Assembly (NCBI GenBank): GCA_002256115.1
Contig: NKIK01000015.1
Span: 1 to 64,000, forward strand
Origin: Burkholderiales bacterium PBB3
GTDB taxonomy: Bacteria > Pseudomonadota > Gammaproteobacteria > Burkholderiales > Burkholderiaceae_C
Length of the DNA stretch: 64,000 bases
Direction of reading: 5' to 3'
Shown here: positions 32,941 through 42,944 of the stretch, piece after piece
Position numbering within the stretch: position 1 is the stretch's first letter
Layout: each line of letters starts with the position of its first letter
Notes under the pieces: model-generated
Told to the model about the DNA's origin: nothing
Databases searched by the model: none
Seen by the model: only the letters and a program-made list of their open reading frames with translations
Program-made: the position numbers and the translations under genes

Positions 32941-34209
32941 ATGCGAACTCCGACTCCCAAACCCATTGATGACCTGGACGCCTGGATGGCGGCCTTTGCC
33001 CGCCCCACGGTATTAATCGAGGTGCTATTGCTACTGGTGTGTGGCGTATTGGCCTGGGCCTTGGTGGCGGGCTTGCGCCGCGTTTTTACGGGGCTGGATG
33101 AGCGCTCCATTTGGTTTGGCCGCCGCAATGTGGACGGCGTGCTGTTCCCCGCGATATTGCTGTGCCTGGCCTACGCCTGCTTGGAAGTGGCCGACCGCTA
33201 CATCCCCGTGGCGGTGCTGAAGTTGGCCATTCCGGTGCTGATTTCATTGGTGGTCATTCGGGTGGGGGTGAAGGTGCTGCAGGCGGCCTTTACCCAGGCG
33301 CGATGGGCCCGGTTGCTGGAAACCACGATTTCCTGGGTGGCCTGGCTGGCGGTGGTGTTGTGGGTCAGTGGTTTGTTGCCAGTGATCCTCAATGAGCTGG
33401 ATCTGATCACCTGGAAGGTCGGCGGCTCCTCCTTGTCGGTGCGCACCATGATTGAGGGCATCCTCACCGGTGGCGCGGTGTTGATCTTCACGTTGTGGAT
33501 TTCGGCGGCGATTGAGAGCCGCTTGCTCAGTTCGGCTACGGGCGGCGAGTTGTCGCTGCGCAAAGCGATCAGCAACGCAGCGCGCGCCATGTTGATCTTT
33601 GTGGGTTTGATGGTGGCTCTGTCCGTGGTGGGCATTGACCTGACTGCGTTATCGGTATTGGGCGGGGCGATTGGCGTGGGCATTGGCTTTGGTCTGCAAA
33701 AACTGGCAGCCAACTATGTGAGCGGTTTTGTCATTCTTGCCGAGCAAAGCATGCGCATTGGCGACAGCGTGCGGGTCGACAATTTTGAAGGCGTCATCAC
33801 CCAAATCAATGCGCGCTACACCGTGGTGCGCTCGCTGGCAGGGCGCGAGTCCATCGTGCCCAACGAGATGCTGATTACCAACCGGGTCGAGAACCTCTCC
33901 TTGGTGGACTCCAAGGTCAATCTAAGTACCGTGATTTCTGTGGGCTACGACAGCAATGTGGAGCAGGTGAGCGCACTGTTGGTGGCAGCGGCCAGTGAAC
34001 AAAGCCGCGTGCTCACCGAACCCGCACCGGCCGCCCATTTGTCAGCCTTTGGTGCGGACGGGCTGGAGTTCACGCTGGGCTATTGGGTGACTGACCCTGA
34101 AAATGGCCAACTCAATCTGCGCTCTGCCATCAACAAGGCCATTTTGGCGGCCTTGCGCGAGAACAACATCGAAATACCCTATCCCCAGCGGGTGGTACAC
34201 AACCGCTAA
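32941..34209 (+). CDS. Small-conductance mechanosensitive channel family protein
   Basis: The product has 422 residues from the ATG at 32941. Several N-terminal helices precede a pore-lining helix rich in Gly/Ala (G-G-A-I-G-V-G-I-G-F-G-L-Q), then the MscS beta domain (R-I-G-D-S-V-R-V) and the C-terminal I-E-I-P-Y-P-Q hallmark. These channels release solutes on hypo-osmotic shock. It is longer than MscS of E. coli (about 286 residues) because of extra N-terminal helices. Confidence 0.9.
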   Translation: MRTPTPKPIDDLDAWMAAFARPTVLIEVLLLLVCGVLAWALVAGLRRVFTGLDERSIWFGRRNVDGVLFPAILLCLAYACLEVADRYIPVAVLKLAIPVLISLVVIRVGVKVLQAAFTQARWARLLETTISWVAWLAVVLWVSGLLPVILNELDLITWKVGGSSLSVRTMIEGILTGGAVLIFTLWISAAIESRLLSSATGGELSLRKAISNAARAMLIFVGLMVALSVVGIDLTALSVLGGAIGVGIGFGLQKLAANYVSGFVILAEQSMRIGDSVRVDNFEGVITQINARYTVVRSLAGRESIVPNEMLITNRVENLSLVDSKVNLSTVISVGYDSNVEQVSALLVAAASEQSRVLTEPAPAAHLSAFGADGLEFTLGYWVTDPENGQLNLRSAINKAILAALRENNIEIPYPQRVVHNR

Positions 34210-34276
34210 GCCCCCGAATTTGAAGTGCTGCCTCTATTTGTGTCACGCAAGTGCCTGGAGGCCGTGTCGGCCTCGC

Positions 34277-34316
34277 TATAATTGCAAAAAAGCACGATCG
34301 TTCTATTTTTTGCAAT
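34277..34316 (+). promoter_or_regulatory. Candidate promoter and operator upstream of etfB
   Basis: TATAAT at 34277-34282 is a strong -10-like hexamer. It is followed directly by a perfect inverted repeat with 11-bp arms, ATTGCAAAAAA at 34281-34291 and TTTTTTGCAAT at 34306-34316, around a centre GCACGATCGTTCTA that contains CGATCG. Overlap of the repeat with the -10 suggests a repressor site; a TetR-type fatty-acid or branched-chain regulator would be typical for such genes. It could alternatively form an RNA hairpin. Confidence 0.5.
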
Positions 34317-34430
34317 CGGATGGACTTCACGCCTTTGGTGGGGTGCCGGAAAGCCGAGCCGCATAGAATCCACAGATTGACGTGCACGTCAACTCGACAG
34401 ACCCATTTCTAACTATCTGGAGCAGCAGCC

Positions 34431-35180
34431 ATGAAAGTCCTCGTACCCGTCAAACGCGTGGTCGACTACAACGTCAAAGTCCGAGTCAAATCGGATGGCA
34501 CCGGCGTCGATATTGCCAACGTCAAGATGAGCATGAACCCGTTTGACGAGATTGCGGTGGAAGAGGCCGTGCGCCTGAAGGAAAAGGGCGTGGTCACCGA
34601 GGTGATCGCTGTGTCTTGCGGCGTGGCCCAGTGCCAAGAGACTTTGCGTACCGCCATGGCCATTGGTGCAGACCGCGCTATTCTGGTGGAAACCACCGAA
34701 GAACTGCAGCCCCTGGCGGTTGCCAAACTGCTCAAAGCCCTGATGGACAAAGAGCAGCCCGGCCTGGTAATTTTGGGTAAGCAAGCGATTGATGACGATT
34801 GCAACCAGACCGGCCAGATGCTGGCGGCCCTGGCAGACCTGCCCCAAGCCACTTTTGCCTCCAAGGTCGAAATCGTCGACGGCAAGGCCCATGTCACGCG
34901 TGAAGTGGACGGCGGCCTGGAAACCCTGGCCGTGAGCATGCCCGCCATCATCACCACCGACCTGCGCCTGAACGAGCCCCGCTACGTCACCTTGCCCAAC
35001 ATCATGAAGGCCAAGAAAAAGCAGCTCGACATCTTTAAGCCCGAAGACCTCGGCGTGAACGTAGCCCCCCGCATCAAGACCCTGAGCGTGGCCGAGCCCG
35101 CCAAGCGCAGCGCCGGTATCAAGGTACCTGATGTCGCCACACTGGTGGACAAGCTGAAGAACGTTTCTAAAGTTATCTAA
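34431..35180 (+). CDS. etfB: Electron transfer flavoprotein beta subunit
   Basis: The product has 249 residues. It starts [14 protein letters not shown], and the AMP-binding and interface regions are conserved ([19 protein letters not shown]). With EtfA it carries electrons from acyl-CoA dehydrogenases to ETF-ubiquinone oxidoreductase. The ATG is preceded by GGAG. etfA follows after 69 nt and an acyl-CoA dehydrogenase gene comes next. Confidence 0.95.
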   Translation: MKVLVPVKRVVDYNVKVRVKSDGTGVDIANVKMSMNPFDEIAVEEAVRLKEKGVVTEVIAVSCGVAQCQETLRTAMAIGADRAILVETTEELQPLAVAKLLKALMDKEQPGLVILGKQAIDDDCNQTGQMLAALADLPQATFASKVEIVDGKAHVTREVDGGLETLAVSMPAIITTDLRLNEPRYVTLPNIMKAKKKQLDIFKPEDLGVNVAPRIKTLSVAEPAKRSAGIKVPDVATLVDKLKNVSKVI

Positions 35181-35249
35181 AGCTTTGCGGGACAGACCAA
35201 GATTTGCGTAGCAAATTTGCTCTGTCCTCAACTGATTAAAGGAAATTCC

Positions 35250-36182
35250 ATGACTGCTCTCGTAATCGCTGAACACGACAACAACTCTATCAAGGGCGCG
35301 ACCCTGAACACCGTGACCGCTGCTGCCCAATGCGGTGGCGACGTGCACGTGCTGGTCGCCGGTAGCAATGCCGGTGCCGCTGCGGCCGCCGCTGCGCAAA
35401 TCGCTGGTGTGTCCAAAGTTATCCACGCCGACGAAGCCGGCCTGGCCCATGGCCTGGCTGAGAACGTGACTGCACAAGTGCTGGCCATCGCAGGCAACTA
35501 CAGCCACCTGGTGTTCCCCGCCACGGCGTCAGGCAAAAACATCGCCCCCCGCGTAGCGGCCAAGCTCGATGTGGGCCAAGTGTCCGACATCACCAAGGTC
35601 ATCAGCCCCGATACCTTTGAGCGTCCCATCTACGCCGGTAACGCGATTGCCACCGTGCAAGCGACCGACGCCGTGAAGGTGTTGACTGTGCGTACGACCG
35701 GCTTTGACCCCGCAGCCGCCACGGGCGGTAGCGCGGCTATCGAAACCCTGGCCGCTGTCGCTGCCAACGCCAGTGTCACGTTTGTGGGCTCCGAGATCGC
35801 CAAGAACGACCGCCCCGAGCTGACCGCTGCCAAGATCATCGTGTCCGGTGGACGCGCTCTGGGCTCCAGCGAGAAGTTCATGGAAGTGATGACACCGCTG
35901 GCCGACAAGTTGGGTGCCGCACTGGGTGCCTCGCGCGCCGCCGTGGACGCTGGCTATGCGCCCAACGACTGGCAAGTGGGTCAGACCGGCAAGATCGTTG
36001 CGCCCCAGCTGTACATCGCCGCTGGTATCAGCGGTGCCATCCAGCATTTGGCCGGTATGAAAGACTCCAAGGTCATCGTGGCGATCAACAAAGACCCTGA
36101 AGCACCGATCTTCAGCGTGGCCGACTACGGCCTAGAAGCCGATCTGTTTGTGGCTGTGCCCGAACTGGTTGCTGCGCTCTGA
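35250..36182 (+). CDS. etfA: Electron transfer flavoprotein alpha subunit
   Basis: The product has 310 residues from the ATG at 35250 with AAAGGAAA upstream. The C-terminal FAD domain shows [19 protein letters not shown] and [12 protein letters not shown]. It forms the FAD-carrying half of the ETF dimer with the upstream etfB product. A terminator follows at 36199-36225. Confidence 0.95.
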   Translation: MTALVIAEHDNNSIKGATLNTVTAAAQCGGDVHVLVAGSNAGAAAAAAAQIAGVSKVIHADEAGLAHGLAENVTAQVLAIAGNYSHLVFPATASGKNIAPRVAAKLDVGQVSDITKVISPDTFERPIYAGNAIATVQATDAVKVLTVRTTGFDPAAATGGSAAIETLAAVAANASVTFVGSEIAKNDRPELTAAKIIVSGGRALGSSEKFMEVMTPLADKLGAALGASRAAVDAGYAPNDWQVGQTGKIVAPQLYIAAGISGAIQHLAGMKDSKVIVAINKDPEAPIFSVADYGLEADLFVAVPELVAAL

Positions 36183-36198
36183 TGACTATGTGAAAAAG

Positions 36199-36225
36199 GG
36201 CATCGCTTGCGGTGCCTTTTTTTTT
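36199..36225 (+). terminator. Rho-independent terminator after etfA
   Basis: GGCATCGC (36199-36206) pairs with GCGGTGCC (36209-36216), with one G-U type mismatch and a 2-nt loop, followed by nine T (36217-36225). It ends the etf transcript 17 nt after the stop. Confidence 0.85.
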
Positions 36226-36276
36226 GGCCCAAAGGCCTGCGTAACCCGCTTGTAACAAGAATTTTTGGAGACTCCC

Positions 36277-38097
36277 ATGAGCTACGTCGCCCCCGTCAAG
36301 GACATGCTGTTCAACATCGAACACCTGGCCAATATCGAACAGATCGCCCAACTCCCTGGCTTTGAAGACGCAGGTCTGGACACGGCACAGGCAGTGCTGG
36401 AAGAGTCCGCCAAATTCAGTGAAGGCGTCCTGAGCCCGCTGAACTGGGAAGGTGACAAAAACCCATCGAGCTGGAAAGACGGCGTTGTCACAGCCACCCC
36501 GGGTTTCAAGGAAGCCTTCAAGCAGTTTGCCGACGGCGGCTGGCAAGGCCTGCAGCACCCCACCGACTTTGGTGGCCAGGGCTTACCCAAGACCATTGGC
36601 GCCGCGTGCGGCGAGATGGTGAACAGCGCCAACATGAGCTTTGCGCTGTGTCCGCTGCTGAGCGATGGCGCGATCGAAGCGCTGCTGACGGCGGGTTCGG
36701 ATGAACTAAAAGCCACCTATCTGGAAAACCTGGTCAGCGGTAAATGGACCGGCACGATGAACCTGACTGAGCCACAAGCCGGTAGTGATCTGGCCGCGGT
36801 GCGCAGCCGCGCCGAGCCACAGCCTGACGGCAGCTACAAGGTATTTGGCACCAAGATTTTCATCACCTGGGGTGAACACGACATGGCTGAGAACATCGTC
36901 CATCTGGTGTTGGCCCGTGTCACCGGCGCGCCTGACGGCGTCAAGGGCATCAGCCTGTTTGTCGTGCCCAAATTCATGGTCAACAAAGATGGCAGCTTGG
37001 GCGCGCGCAACGACGTGCACTGTGTCTCCATCGAACACAAGATGGGCATCAAGGCCAGCCCGACGGCCGTGCTGCAGTACGGTGACGGCACGGCGGCGGT
37101 ATGTGCAAACGGCGCCGGACCCGGCGCCGTGGGTTACCTGGTGGGCCAGGAAAACCGGGGCCTGGAGTACATGTTCATCATGATGAACGCGGCCCGCTAC
37201 GGTGTGGGCGTGCAGGGCATTGCGATTGCCGAGCGTGCCTACCAAAAGGCCGTGCAGTTCTCCAAGGACCGCGTGCAAAGCCGCCCGGTGGATGGCTCGA
37301 TGCCAGCCGCGGCACCCATCATCCACCACCCCGATGTGCGCCGCATGTTGATGACCATGCGCGCCTACACCGAGGGCTGCCGCGCCTTGGCCAGTGTGGG
37401 TGCCAGCGCCTACGACGCAGCCCACCACCACCCCGATGCCGACACACGCAAGCAGAACCAGGCCTTCTACGAATACATGGTGCCGTTGATCAAGGGTTAC
37501 AGCACCGAGATGAGCCTGGAGGTCACCAGCTTGGGCGTGCAGGTGCATGGTGGCATGGGCTTTATCGAAGAAACCGGTGCTGCCCAGTACTACCGCGATG
37601 CCAAGATTTTGACCATCTACGAAGGTACTACGGCCATACAGGCCAATGACTTGGTGGGCCGCAAGACCTCGCGTGATGGTGGCCAAACGGCCAAGGGCAT
37701 TGCCGGGCAGGTTGAAAAGACTGAGGCCGAGTTGGCAGCCAGCGGCTCCGCCCACGCGCTGGCCGTGGCCAAGTGCCTGAAGGCGGCGCGCCTGGCTTTC
37801 ATCGACGTGGTGGAGTTTGTCGCGGGCAATACCAAAGCGAACCCCAACGCTGTATTTGCCGGCAGCGTGCCCTACCTGATGCTGGCCGGGAACCTGATGG
37901 CGGGCTGGCAACTGGCGCGCGCGCTGTTGGTGGCCGAGAAGCAAGTGGCTGCCGGTAACGATGTGCCTTTCATGCAAGCCAAGATCACCACCGCACGCTT
38001 CTACGCCGACCACCTGCTCAGCAAAGCCGGTGGCTTGCGCGACAGCATTGTGGAAGGTGCCGACAGCGTCACCGCGTTGGCGCTGGATGCGTTTTAA
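36277..38097 (+). CDS. Acyl-CoA dehydrogenase (large, DmdC-like type)
   Basis: The product has 606 residues from the ATG at 36277 (GGAG 6 nt upstream). Conserved parts include M-N-L-T-E-P-Q-A-G-S-D, the flavin-contacting F-I-T-W-G-E-H-D, Q-V-H-G-G-M-G-F-I-E-E and the catalytic-loop Y-E-G-T-T-A-I-Q-A-N-D. The family exceeds the usual 380 residues because of an extra C-terminal domain, as in 3-methylmercaptopropionyl-CoA dehydrogenase-like enzymes and long-chain ACADs. It probably passes electrons to the ETF encoded upstream. The substrate chain is not determined. Confidence 0.9.
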   Translation: MSYVAPVKDMLFNIEHLANIEQIAQLPGFEDAGLDTAQAVLEESAKFSEGVLSPLNWEGDKNPSSWKDGVVTATPGFKEAFKQFADGGWQGLQHPTDFGGQGLPKTIGAACGEMVNSANMSFALCPLLSDGAIEALLTAGSDELKATYLENLVSGKWTGTMNLTEPQAGSDLAAVRSRAEPQPDGSYKVFGTKIFITWGEHDMAENIVHLVLARVTGAPDGVKGISLFVVPKFMVNKDGSLGARNDVHCVSIEHKMGIKASPTAVLQYGDGTAAVCANGAGPGAVGYLVGQENRGLEYMFIMMNAARYGVGVQGIAIAERAYQKAVQFSKDRVQSRPVDGSMPAAAPIIHHPDVRRMLMTMRAYTEGCRALASVGASAYDAAHHHPDADTRKQNQAFYEYMVPLIKGYSTEMSLEVTSLGVQVHGGMGFIEETGAAQYYRDAKILTIYEGTTAIQANDLVGRKTSRDGGQTAKGIAGQVEKTEAELAASGSAHALAVAKCLKAARLAFIDVVEFVAGNTKANPNAVFAGSVPYLMLAGNLMAGWQLARALLVAEKQVAAGNDVPFMQAKITTARFYADHLLSKAGGLRDSIVEGADSVTALALDAF

Positions 38098-38114
38098 ATG
38101 TCGGTGCAAAGAAT

Positions 38115-38169
38115 AGTTGCTATTGATTTAGTAGCTGCTCCCGCACTATCCATGGCCTGAATGGCCGAT
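38115..38169 (+). repeat. Interspersed repeat copy 4 (intergenic)
   Basis: Contains GTTGCTATTGATTTAGTAGC followed by TGCTCCCGCACTATCCATGG and GGCCTGAATGGCC. It lies between the acyl-CoA dehydrogenase and nitronate monooxygenase genes. The GCTA...TAGC and GGCC...GGCC arms could form two small hairpins, which other copies share with compensating changes. Confidence 0.8.
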
Positions 38170-38205
38170 TTAACCCATAAAAACACCTATTCGACAGGAG
38201 ACACC

Positions 38206-39177
38206 ATGTCCAAATTGCCCGCCCCCCTGAATAGCCTGCCATTTCCGGTGATTGGCTCGCCGCTCTTCATCATCAGCAACCCCAAGCTGGTGATCGCCCA
38301 GTGCATCGCTGGCGTGGTGGGCTCCATGCCTGCACTCAACGCGCGCCCGGCCGAGCAACTGGAAGAGTGGCTGATTGAGATCACCGAGACGCTGGCGGCC
38401 TACAACAAAGCCAACCCCGACAAGCCTGCCGCGCCGTTTGCGATCAACCAAATCGTGCACAAGAGCAATGACCGGCTGGACCACGACATGGCCATGTGCG
38501 TGAAGTACAAGGTGCCCATCATCATCACCAGCCTGGGTGCGCGCGAAGACATCAACGCCGCGGCGCACAGCTATGGCGGCGTGGTGCTGCACGACATCAT
38601 CAACAACAAGCACGCACGCAAGGCGATTGAGAAGGGCGCGGATGGCCTGATCGCCGTGGCAGCGGGTGCTGGTGGCCATGCGGGCGTGAAGAGCCCGTTT
38701 GCGCTGATTCAGGAAATCCGCCAATGGTTCGATGGCCCCATCGCCTTGAGCGGTGCCATCTCTACCGGCGCGGCCGTGCTGGCCGCCCAGGCCATGGGCG
38801 CGGACTTCGGCTACATCGGCTCGGCCTTCATTGCCACCGAAGAAGCACGGGCCACCCCCGAATACAAGCAGGCGATTGTGGACAACGACTCTGACGAAAT
38901 CATCTACAGCAATCTGTTTACCGGCGTGCATGGCAACTACTTGGCCCCCAGCATCCGCGCTGCGGGCCTGGACCCAGCCAACCTGCCCGAGAGCGATCCG
39001 AGCAAGATGAACTTTGGCGGTGCATCGGCCAAGGCCTGGAAAGACATCTGGGGCTGCGGCCAGGGCATTGGCGCGGTCACCCAAGTGCAATCGACGGCAG
39101 CCTATGTGGCCCAACTCAAGCGCGAGTATGCGGCTGCCAAAGCCGAGTTGTTGGCGCACCAGTACCCAGGCGTTTGA
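38206..39177 (+). CDS. Nitronate monooxygenase family flavoprotein
   Basis: The product has 323 residues from the ATG at 38206 (AGGAGA upstream). An FMN TIM barrel is indicated by P-V-I-G-S-P-L-F-I-I-S near the N-terminus, A-A-G-A-G-G-H-A-G and G-A-D-F-G-Y-I-G-S-A-F. The family oxidises alkyl nitronates or related carbon acids, and some members act as enoyl-reductase-like FMN enzymes. The gene follows the acyl-CoA dehydrogenase, which suggests a link to acyl-CoA metabolism rather than nitro compounds. Confidence 0.87.
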   Translation: MSKLPAPLNSLPFPVIGSPLFIISNPKLVIAQCIAGVVGSMPALNARPAEQLEEWLIEITETLAAYNKANPDKPAAPFAINQIVHKSNDRLDHDMAMCVKYKVPIIITSLGAREDINAAAHSYGGVVLHDIINNKHARKAIEKGADGLIAVAAGAGGHAGVKSPFALIQEIRQWFDGPIALSGAISTGAAVLAAQAMGADFGYIGSAFIATEEARATPEYKQAIVDNDSDEIIYSNLFTGVHGNYLAPSIRAAGLDPANLPESDPSKMNFGGASAKAWKDIWGCGQGIGAVTQVQSTAAYVAQLKREYAAAKAELLAHQYPGV

Positions 39178-39184
39178 GTGCCCA

Positions 39185-39238
39185 ATCGGCCGTATAGGCC
39201 GTGGATAGTGCGGGAGAAGCTCCTGAAATAATAGCAAA
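39185..39238 (-). repeat. Interspersed repeat copy 5 (intergenic)
   Basis: The minus strand reads TTTGCTATTATTTCAGGAGC followed by TTCTCCCGCACTATCCACGG and GGCCTATACGGCC. It lies 8 nt after the nitronate monooxygenase stop, about 1 kb from copy 4 and in the opposite orientation. Confidence 0.75.
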
Positions 39239-39413
39239 TGTGTTGCGGGGGCAATAAGCCACGCATGAACCCGCTGCGCCGCTACACTCTGAAACGCGCT
39301 TCGCCCTATCCAGTTCCCCAGTTACCCATAGCGACGCCAACTATGAGGAGAGACAGCGTGCGTGCACAAGAATGTGGAGCACCGTGCCGGAAGTCAATCT
39401 CCGTGGCAGCCGC

Positions 39414-41747
39414 ATGCAAGCCATGAAGGCGGTCCTTTGGCGATGGCTGCTGTGGTCGCTGCTGAGCTTGTGGACTGCAACCGGGCTGGCGCAAACCGGC
39501 GTGGTCGAAATTGCCCAGCACGACCGCTATGTGCTGTCGCGGGCATTCACCTTTCTGGAAGACACCAGTGCCACGCAGACCCTGCAAGACATTCTGAAGC
39601 CGGACGTCCAAGCCGGTTTTAAGCCCGTGCCGCAGAGCGTGACATCCACCAACTTTGGCACCACCAACTCTGCGATCTGGTTGCGACTGGCACTACATAC
39701 CGACGCGTCATCGCCCCGGAACTGGATGGTCGAAGTGGCCTACCCGCCACTGGACCGGCTCGATCTGTACCTGTCGCATGCCGACGGGTCGTTTGAACAC
39801 CACAGCGGCGGCGACTCCTTGCCCTTTCCCAGCCGGGTGGTCCCCCACCGCAGCCACGTCACTCCGATTGCATTGGAGCCGGGTAGCAAATCCATGCTGT
39901 ATTTGCGAATCGCCTCCCAAGGTGCCGTGTCAGCCCCCGTCACGCTGTGGCAACCCGCGGCACTGTGGCAACAAGACCAGGTCACGTATTCCATCTTTAG
40001 CCTGTACTTTGGACTTTTGATCGGTTTGTTGGTCTACAACCTCTTGCTGTTTTTGTCGATCCGCGATCCGGCTTACCTGATCTACGTGGTTTTTGTGGCG
40101 TGCATTGGCTTGTCGCAAGCGGCAAATTCCGGCCTCGGCGCCCAGTTTCTTTGGCCCGATGCGCTCTGGTGGAACAGCAATTCCATCAATGCAACCCACG
40201 CTGCCAGTGGCACTTTTGGTATTTTGTTTGTACGCAGCTTTCTGGCCAGTAAGACCCGGCTGCCTGTGCTGGACCGCTGGATACAGGGGCAGGCGGGCCT
40301 GTGGTGCGCCGCTTTTTTTGCTGCCCTGATGCTGCCGTACAAAACTGCAGGCCAAATCGTGACGGCGCTCGCGCTGAGCGGTGTTGTTACCGTGCTGTGG
40401 GCCGGCACGCTCAGTGTGCGCCGCAATCACCCGGGTGCCATCTACTTTCTGTTCGCCTGGGGTGCGTTTTTGTTTGGTGTGGTGATACAGACCATGCACA
40501 ACAACGGCGTTCTGCCCTCCAACCGCTTCACGGTGGACGCTTTGTTGATTGGCTCCGCGCTGGAAATGGTTTTGTTGTCATTTGCCTTGGCTGATCGCAT
40601 CAATGTGATGCGCCGAGAGAAAGAGCTTGCGCAAGGCCAGGTTCTGGCCGAACAGGCGATGGTGCAGGGTTTGCAGCAATCCCAGGAGCACTACCGGGCA
40701 CTCATCGAACATGTGGGTGAAGGCATGGTCGTCGTGCAAAACGAACGCGTCGTGTTCGTGAATGCCAGGGCTAGCGAGATCCTGCAGTTACCCAAGGATG
40801 CGATTATTGAGCGTGGTTTTATTGACAGCATCAACGCCCAAGATCGGGTAGTGCTGGTGGACCGCGTGCGGCGGCAGGTGTTGGGCCAAGCCGTTCCAGA
40901 ACTCTGCCGTGTGCGCTTGGAGCTGGCTGGGCAGGCCGTCAAATGGCTGGAGTTTGGCGGCAACGTGGTTCCTTGGGACGGTAGCCAGGGCCTGTTGATC
41001 TTCTTTTTGGACATTACCCAGCGCCACAATGCCGACCTGGAGATGCGGGCAGCCTTGGACCGCCAGCAGGAGCTCAACGAACTGCGTTCGCGTTTTGTCG
41101 CCATGACCAGCCACGAATTTCGTACCCCGCTGGCCACGATTTTGTCGTCACAAGAACTGCTCAAGCATTACAGCGACCGACTCCCCCCGGAAGAAAAGCA
41201 AGAGGTGCTTGCGGCCATTGAAATCAGTGTTCACCGCATGACCCGCATGCTGGATCGGGTGTTGCTGATGGGGAAGGCGGACGCGCACATGTTGGAATTC
41301 AGCCCCCAGGAGATCGACCTGCGCGAACTCTGTGAGACTTTGATCGCTGAGGCCGTCAACCAACAGCCGGACAGTCGCTGCGAGGTGAGGGCGGAGATTT
41401 CCGAAACCTTAGGCTCCGGCCTGTTTGATGAACGCCTGCTGCGCCATATTTTTGGCAATTTGTTGTCCAACGCCATTAAATATTCACCGCAGGGTGGTGT
41501 GGTGCGTCTGAAGGTTTTTGCCCAGGAAGCAAAGACGGTGTTTGAGGTGTCCGACCAGGGCATAGGTGTGCCAGCGGATGAGATAGACCACCTGTTTGCG
41601 TCGTTTCACCGCGCCAGCAATGTCGGCAGCATCGCAGGCACCGGCCTGGGGCTAGCCATCGTCAAACAGTCGGTGGAGCTGCACGGTGGTGCCATTAGCG
41701 TGCGCAGTGCGCCGGGCAGTGGCACAACCTTTACCGTCAGGCTGTGA
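39414..41747 (+). CDS. 7TMR-DISM sensor histidine kinase with PAS domain
   Basis: The product has about 777 residues if started at the ATG at 39414, which gives a clean signal sequence ending T-G-L-A-Q-T; an ATG at 39372 is possible. Order: periplasmic DISMED2 beta-domain (residues 30-170), seven-helix DISM membrane unit (about 175-390), a coiled coil, PAS (430-530), HisKA with the phospho-accepting histidine in [10 protein letters not shown] (about residue 567), and HATPase with [10 protein letters not shown] and G-T-G-L-G-L-A-I. It probably senses an envelope carbohydrate or small ligand. No response regulator gene is adjacent; the nearest signalling gene is the convergent diguanylate cyclase. 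Confidence 0.9.
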   Translation: MQAMKAVLWRWLLWSLLSLWTATGLAQTGVVEIAQHDRYVLSRAFTFLEDTSATQTLQDILKPDVQAGFKPVPQSVTSTNFGTTNSAIWLRLALHTDASSPRNWMVEVAYPPLDRLDLYLSHADGSFEHHSGGDSLPFPSRVVPHRSHVTPIALEPGSKSMLYLRIASQGAVSAPVTLWQPAALWQQDQVTYSIFSLYFGLLIGLLVYNLLLFLSIRDPAYLIYVVFVACIGLSQAANSGLGAQFLWPDALWWNSNSINATHAASGTFGILFVRSFLASKTRLPVLDRWIQGQAGLWCAAFFAALMLPYKTAGQIVTALALSGVVTVLWAGTLSVRRNHPGAIYFLFAWGAFLFGVVIQTMHNNGVLPSNRFTVDALLIGSALEMVLLSFALADRINVMRREKELAQGQVLAEQAMVQGLQQSQEHYRALIEHVGEGMVVVQNERVVFVNARASEILQLPKDAIIERGFIDSINAQDRVVLVDRVRRQVLGQAVPELCRVRLELAGQAVKWLEFGGNVVPWDGSQGLLIFFLDITQRHNADLEMRAALDRQQELNELRSRFVAMTSHEFRTPLATILSSQELLKHYSDRLPPEEKQEVLAAIEISVHRMTRMLDRVLLMGKADAHMLEFSPQEIDLRELCETLIAEAVNQQPDSRCEVRAEISETLGSGLFDERLLRHIFGNLLSNAIKYSPQGGVVRLKVFAQEAKTVFEVSDQGIGVPADEIDHLFASFHRASNVGSIAGTGLGLAIVKQSVELHGGAISVRSAPGSGTTFTVRL

Positions 41748-41756
41748 CCACCTGGT

Positions 41757-42926
41757 TCAGCTTATTTCGGCCATCGCTACCTGGTTGCGGCCACCCGCTT
41801 TGGCGGCATAGACTGCCATGTCGGCGCGGCGTAACAAATGGTCGTAAGACGTGTCGCTGCGGTCGTACACGCCGACACCGATCGATATCGTCAGCCGAAC
41901 CGGTTGCCCTTCCAACTGCAGGGGCGCGGACTCTACGGCTTGCCGCAGCCGTTCGGCAGCGGTGTGGGCCTGCGCCGCATCGGTAACGGTGAACAAGGCG
42001 ACGAACTCTTCGCCACCCTGACGCCCCACCATGTGCGGGCCGCGGCAGTGTTCAGCCAAGACGGCGGCCACATGTTTGAGTGCGATGTCGCCCGCATCGT
42101 GGCCGTAGCGGTCGTTGATGTGTTTGAAATGGTCAATATCAATCACCGCCAAGGCCAAACCTGCATGGGTTCCGGCGCGTTGGGCGTTGTTAAAGGCAGC
42201 CACGCCAGAGCCTGTGATCGTGCGGCGGTTGGGTAGACCTGTCAGGTAATCCGTGGCGGCGGCGTGTTGCCATTGGTGCCGCAGCCGCTCCGAACACATC
42301 ACCAAGAAAGCGCTGGTGCCGACCACGGGAAGGGCTGCAACGACGATAGGCGTCAGAAGATTGAAGGTGCTGTTGGGGTCCAGCACAGAAATATGGCGGA
42401 TCGGATTGAGCATTGAACTCATGCCCCGCAGCACCATGAATCCTCCGACTAACAAAAAGATGCCTGCCAGCACCCGGCGGCTGTGCAAATCATGCTCAGC
42501 TTTGGCTCTCGAAAGAGTCCAGGCCGACCAGAATAAGCACAGGCTCCAGGCTACCGAAGCGAAGTACACCCGGATGGCAAAGTGCGGATCCTGGGCTGAG
42601 AACCAGTAAATGCCGACCGTGGCAATCAATGCTGGGCAAAAGATCCAAGGGGTGTCTGGTGAGCCCGAGAACCGACGTGCAGCACGCCAATACAGTGCAA
42701 GCCCCAATGACAGACAACCGTTGGCGAGCGCCAGGTTCCAGTGCATGGGCAAAAAATCTTGCAGGGCTAGCAAGCTAGTGCCCCCGGCAAACAGCAGGGT
42801 GCCAATGCGCCAATCGGAGGCGCTGGGCTGTACATCGGGCGACAGGCTTTTGTGCATCAGCCCGAGTACGCCGCCATTGAGCAGCATCATGAAGGTCGCT
42901 AAGACCATGCCGGTGCGTGTGTCCAT
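41757..42926 (-). CDS. Diguanylate cyclase with seven-helix N-terminal membrane domain
   Basis: The product has 389 residues. Six or seven hydrophobic segments fill residues 5-210. A GGDEF domain follows with [17 protein letters not shown] and the active-site motif G-G-E-E-F. The usual inhibitory RxxD five residues before the motif is absent (R-G-P-H instead), so product inhibition at that site is unlikely. It makes cyclic di-GMP at the inner membrane. It is convergent with the DISM kinase gene, 9 nt apart. Confidence 0.9.
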   Translation of the reverse strand: MDTRTGMVLATFMMLLNGGVLGLMHKSLSPDVQPSASDWRIGTLLFAGGTSLLALQDFLPMHWNLALANGCLSLGLALYWRAARRFSGSPDTPWIFCPALIATVGIYWFSAQDPHFAIRVYFASVAWSLCLFWSAWTLSRAKAEHDLHSRRVLAGIFLLVGGFMVLRGMSSMLNPIRHISVLDPNSTFNLLTPIVVAALPVVGTSAFLVMCSERLRHQWQHAAATDYLTGLPNRRTITGSGVAAFNNAQRAGTHAGLALAVIDIDHFKHINDRYGHDAGDIALKHVAAVLAEHCRGPHMVGRQGGEEFVALFTVTDAAQAHTAAERLRQAVESAPLQLEGQPVRLTISIGVGVYDRSDTSYDHLLRRADMAVYAAKAGGRNQVAMAEIS

Positions 42927-42944
42927 CTTAGGCTTAACTCCGTG

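Noticed and set aside
36706-38109. 467-codon frame opposite the acyl-CoA dehydrogenase gene
   Set aside because: Antisense shadow, His- and Gly-rich, no ribosome site or domain.
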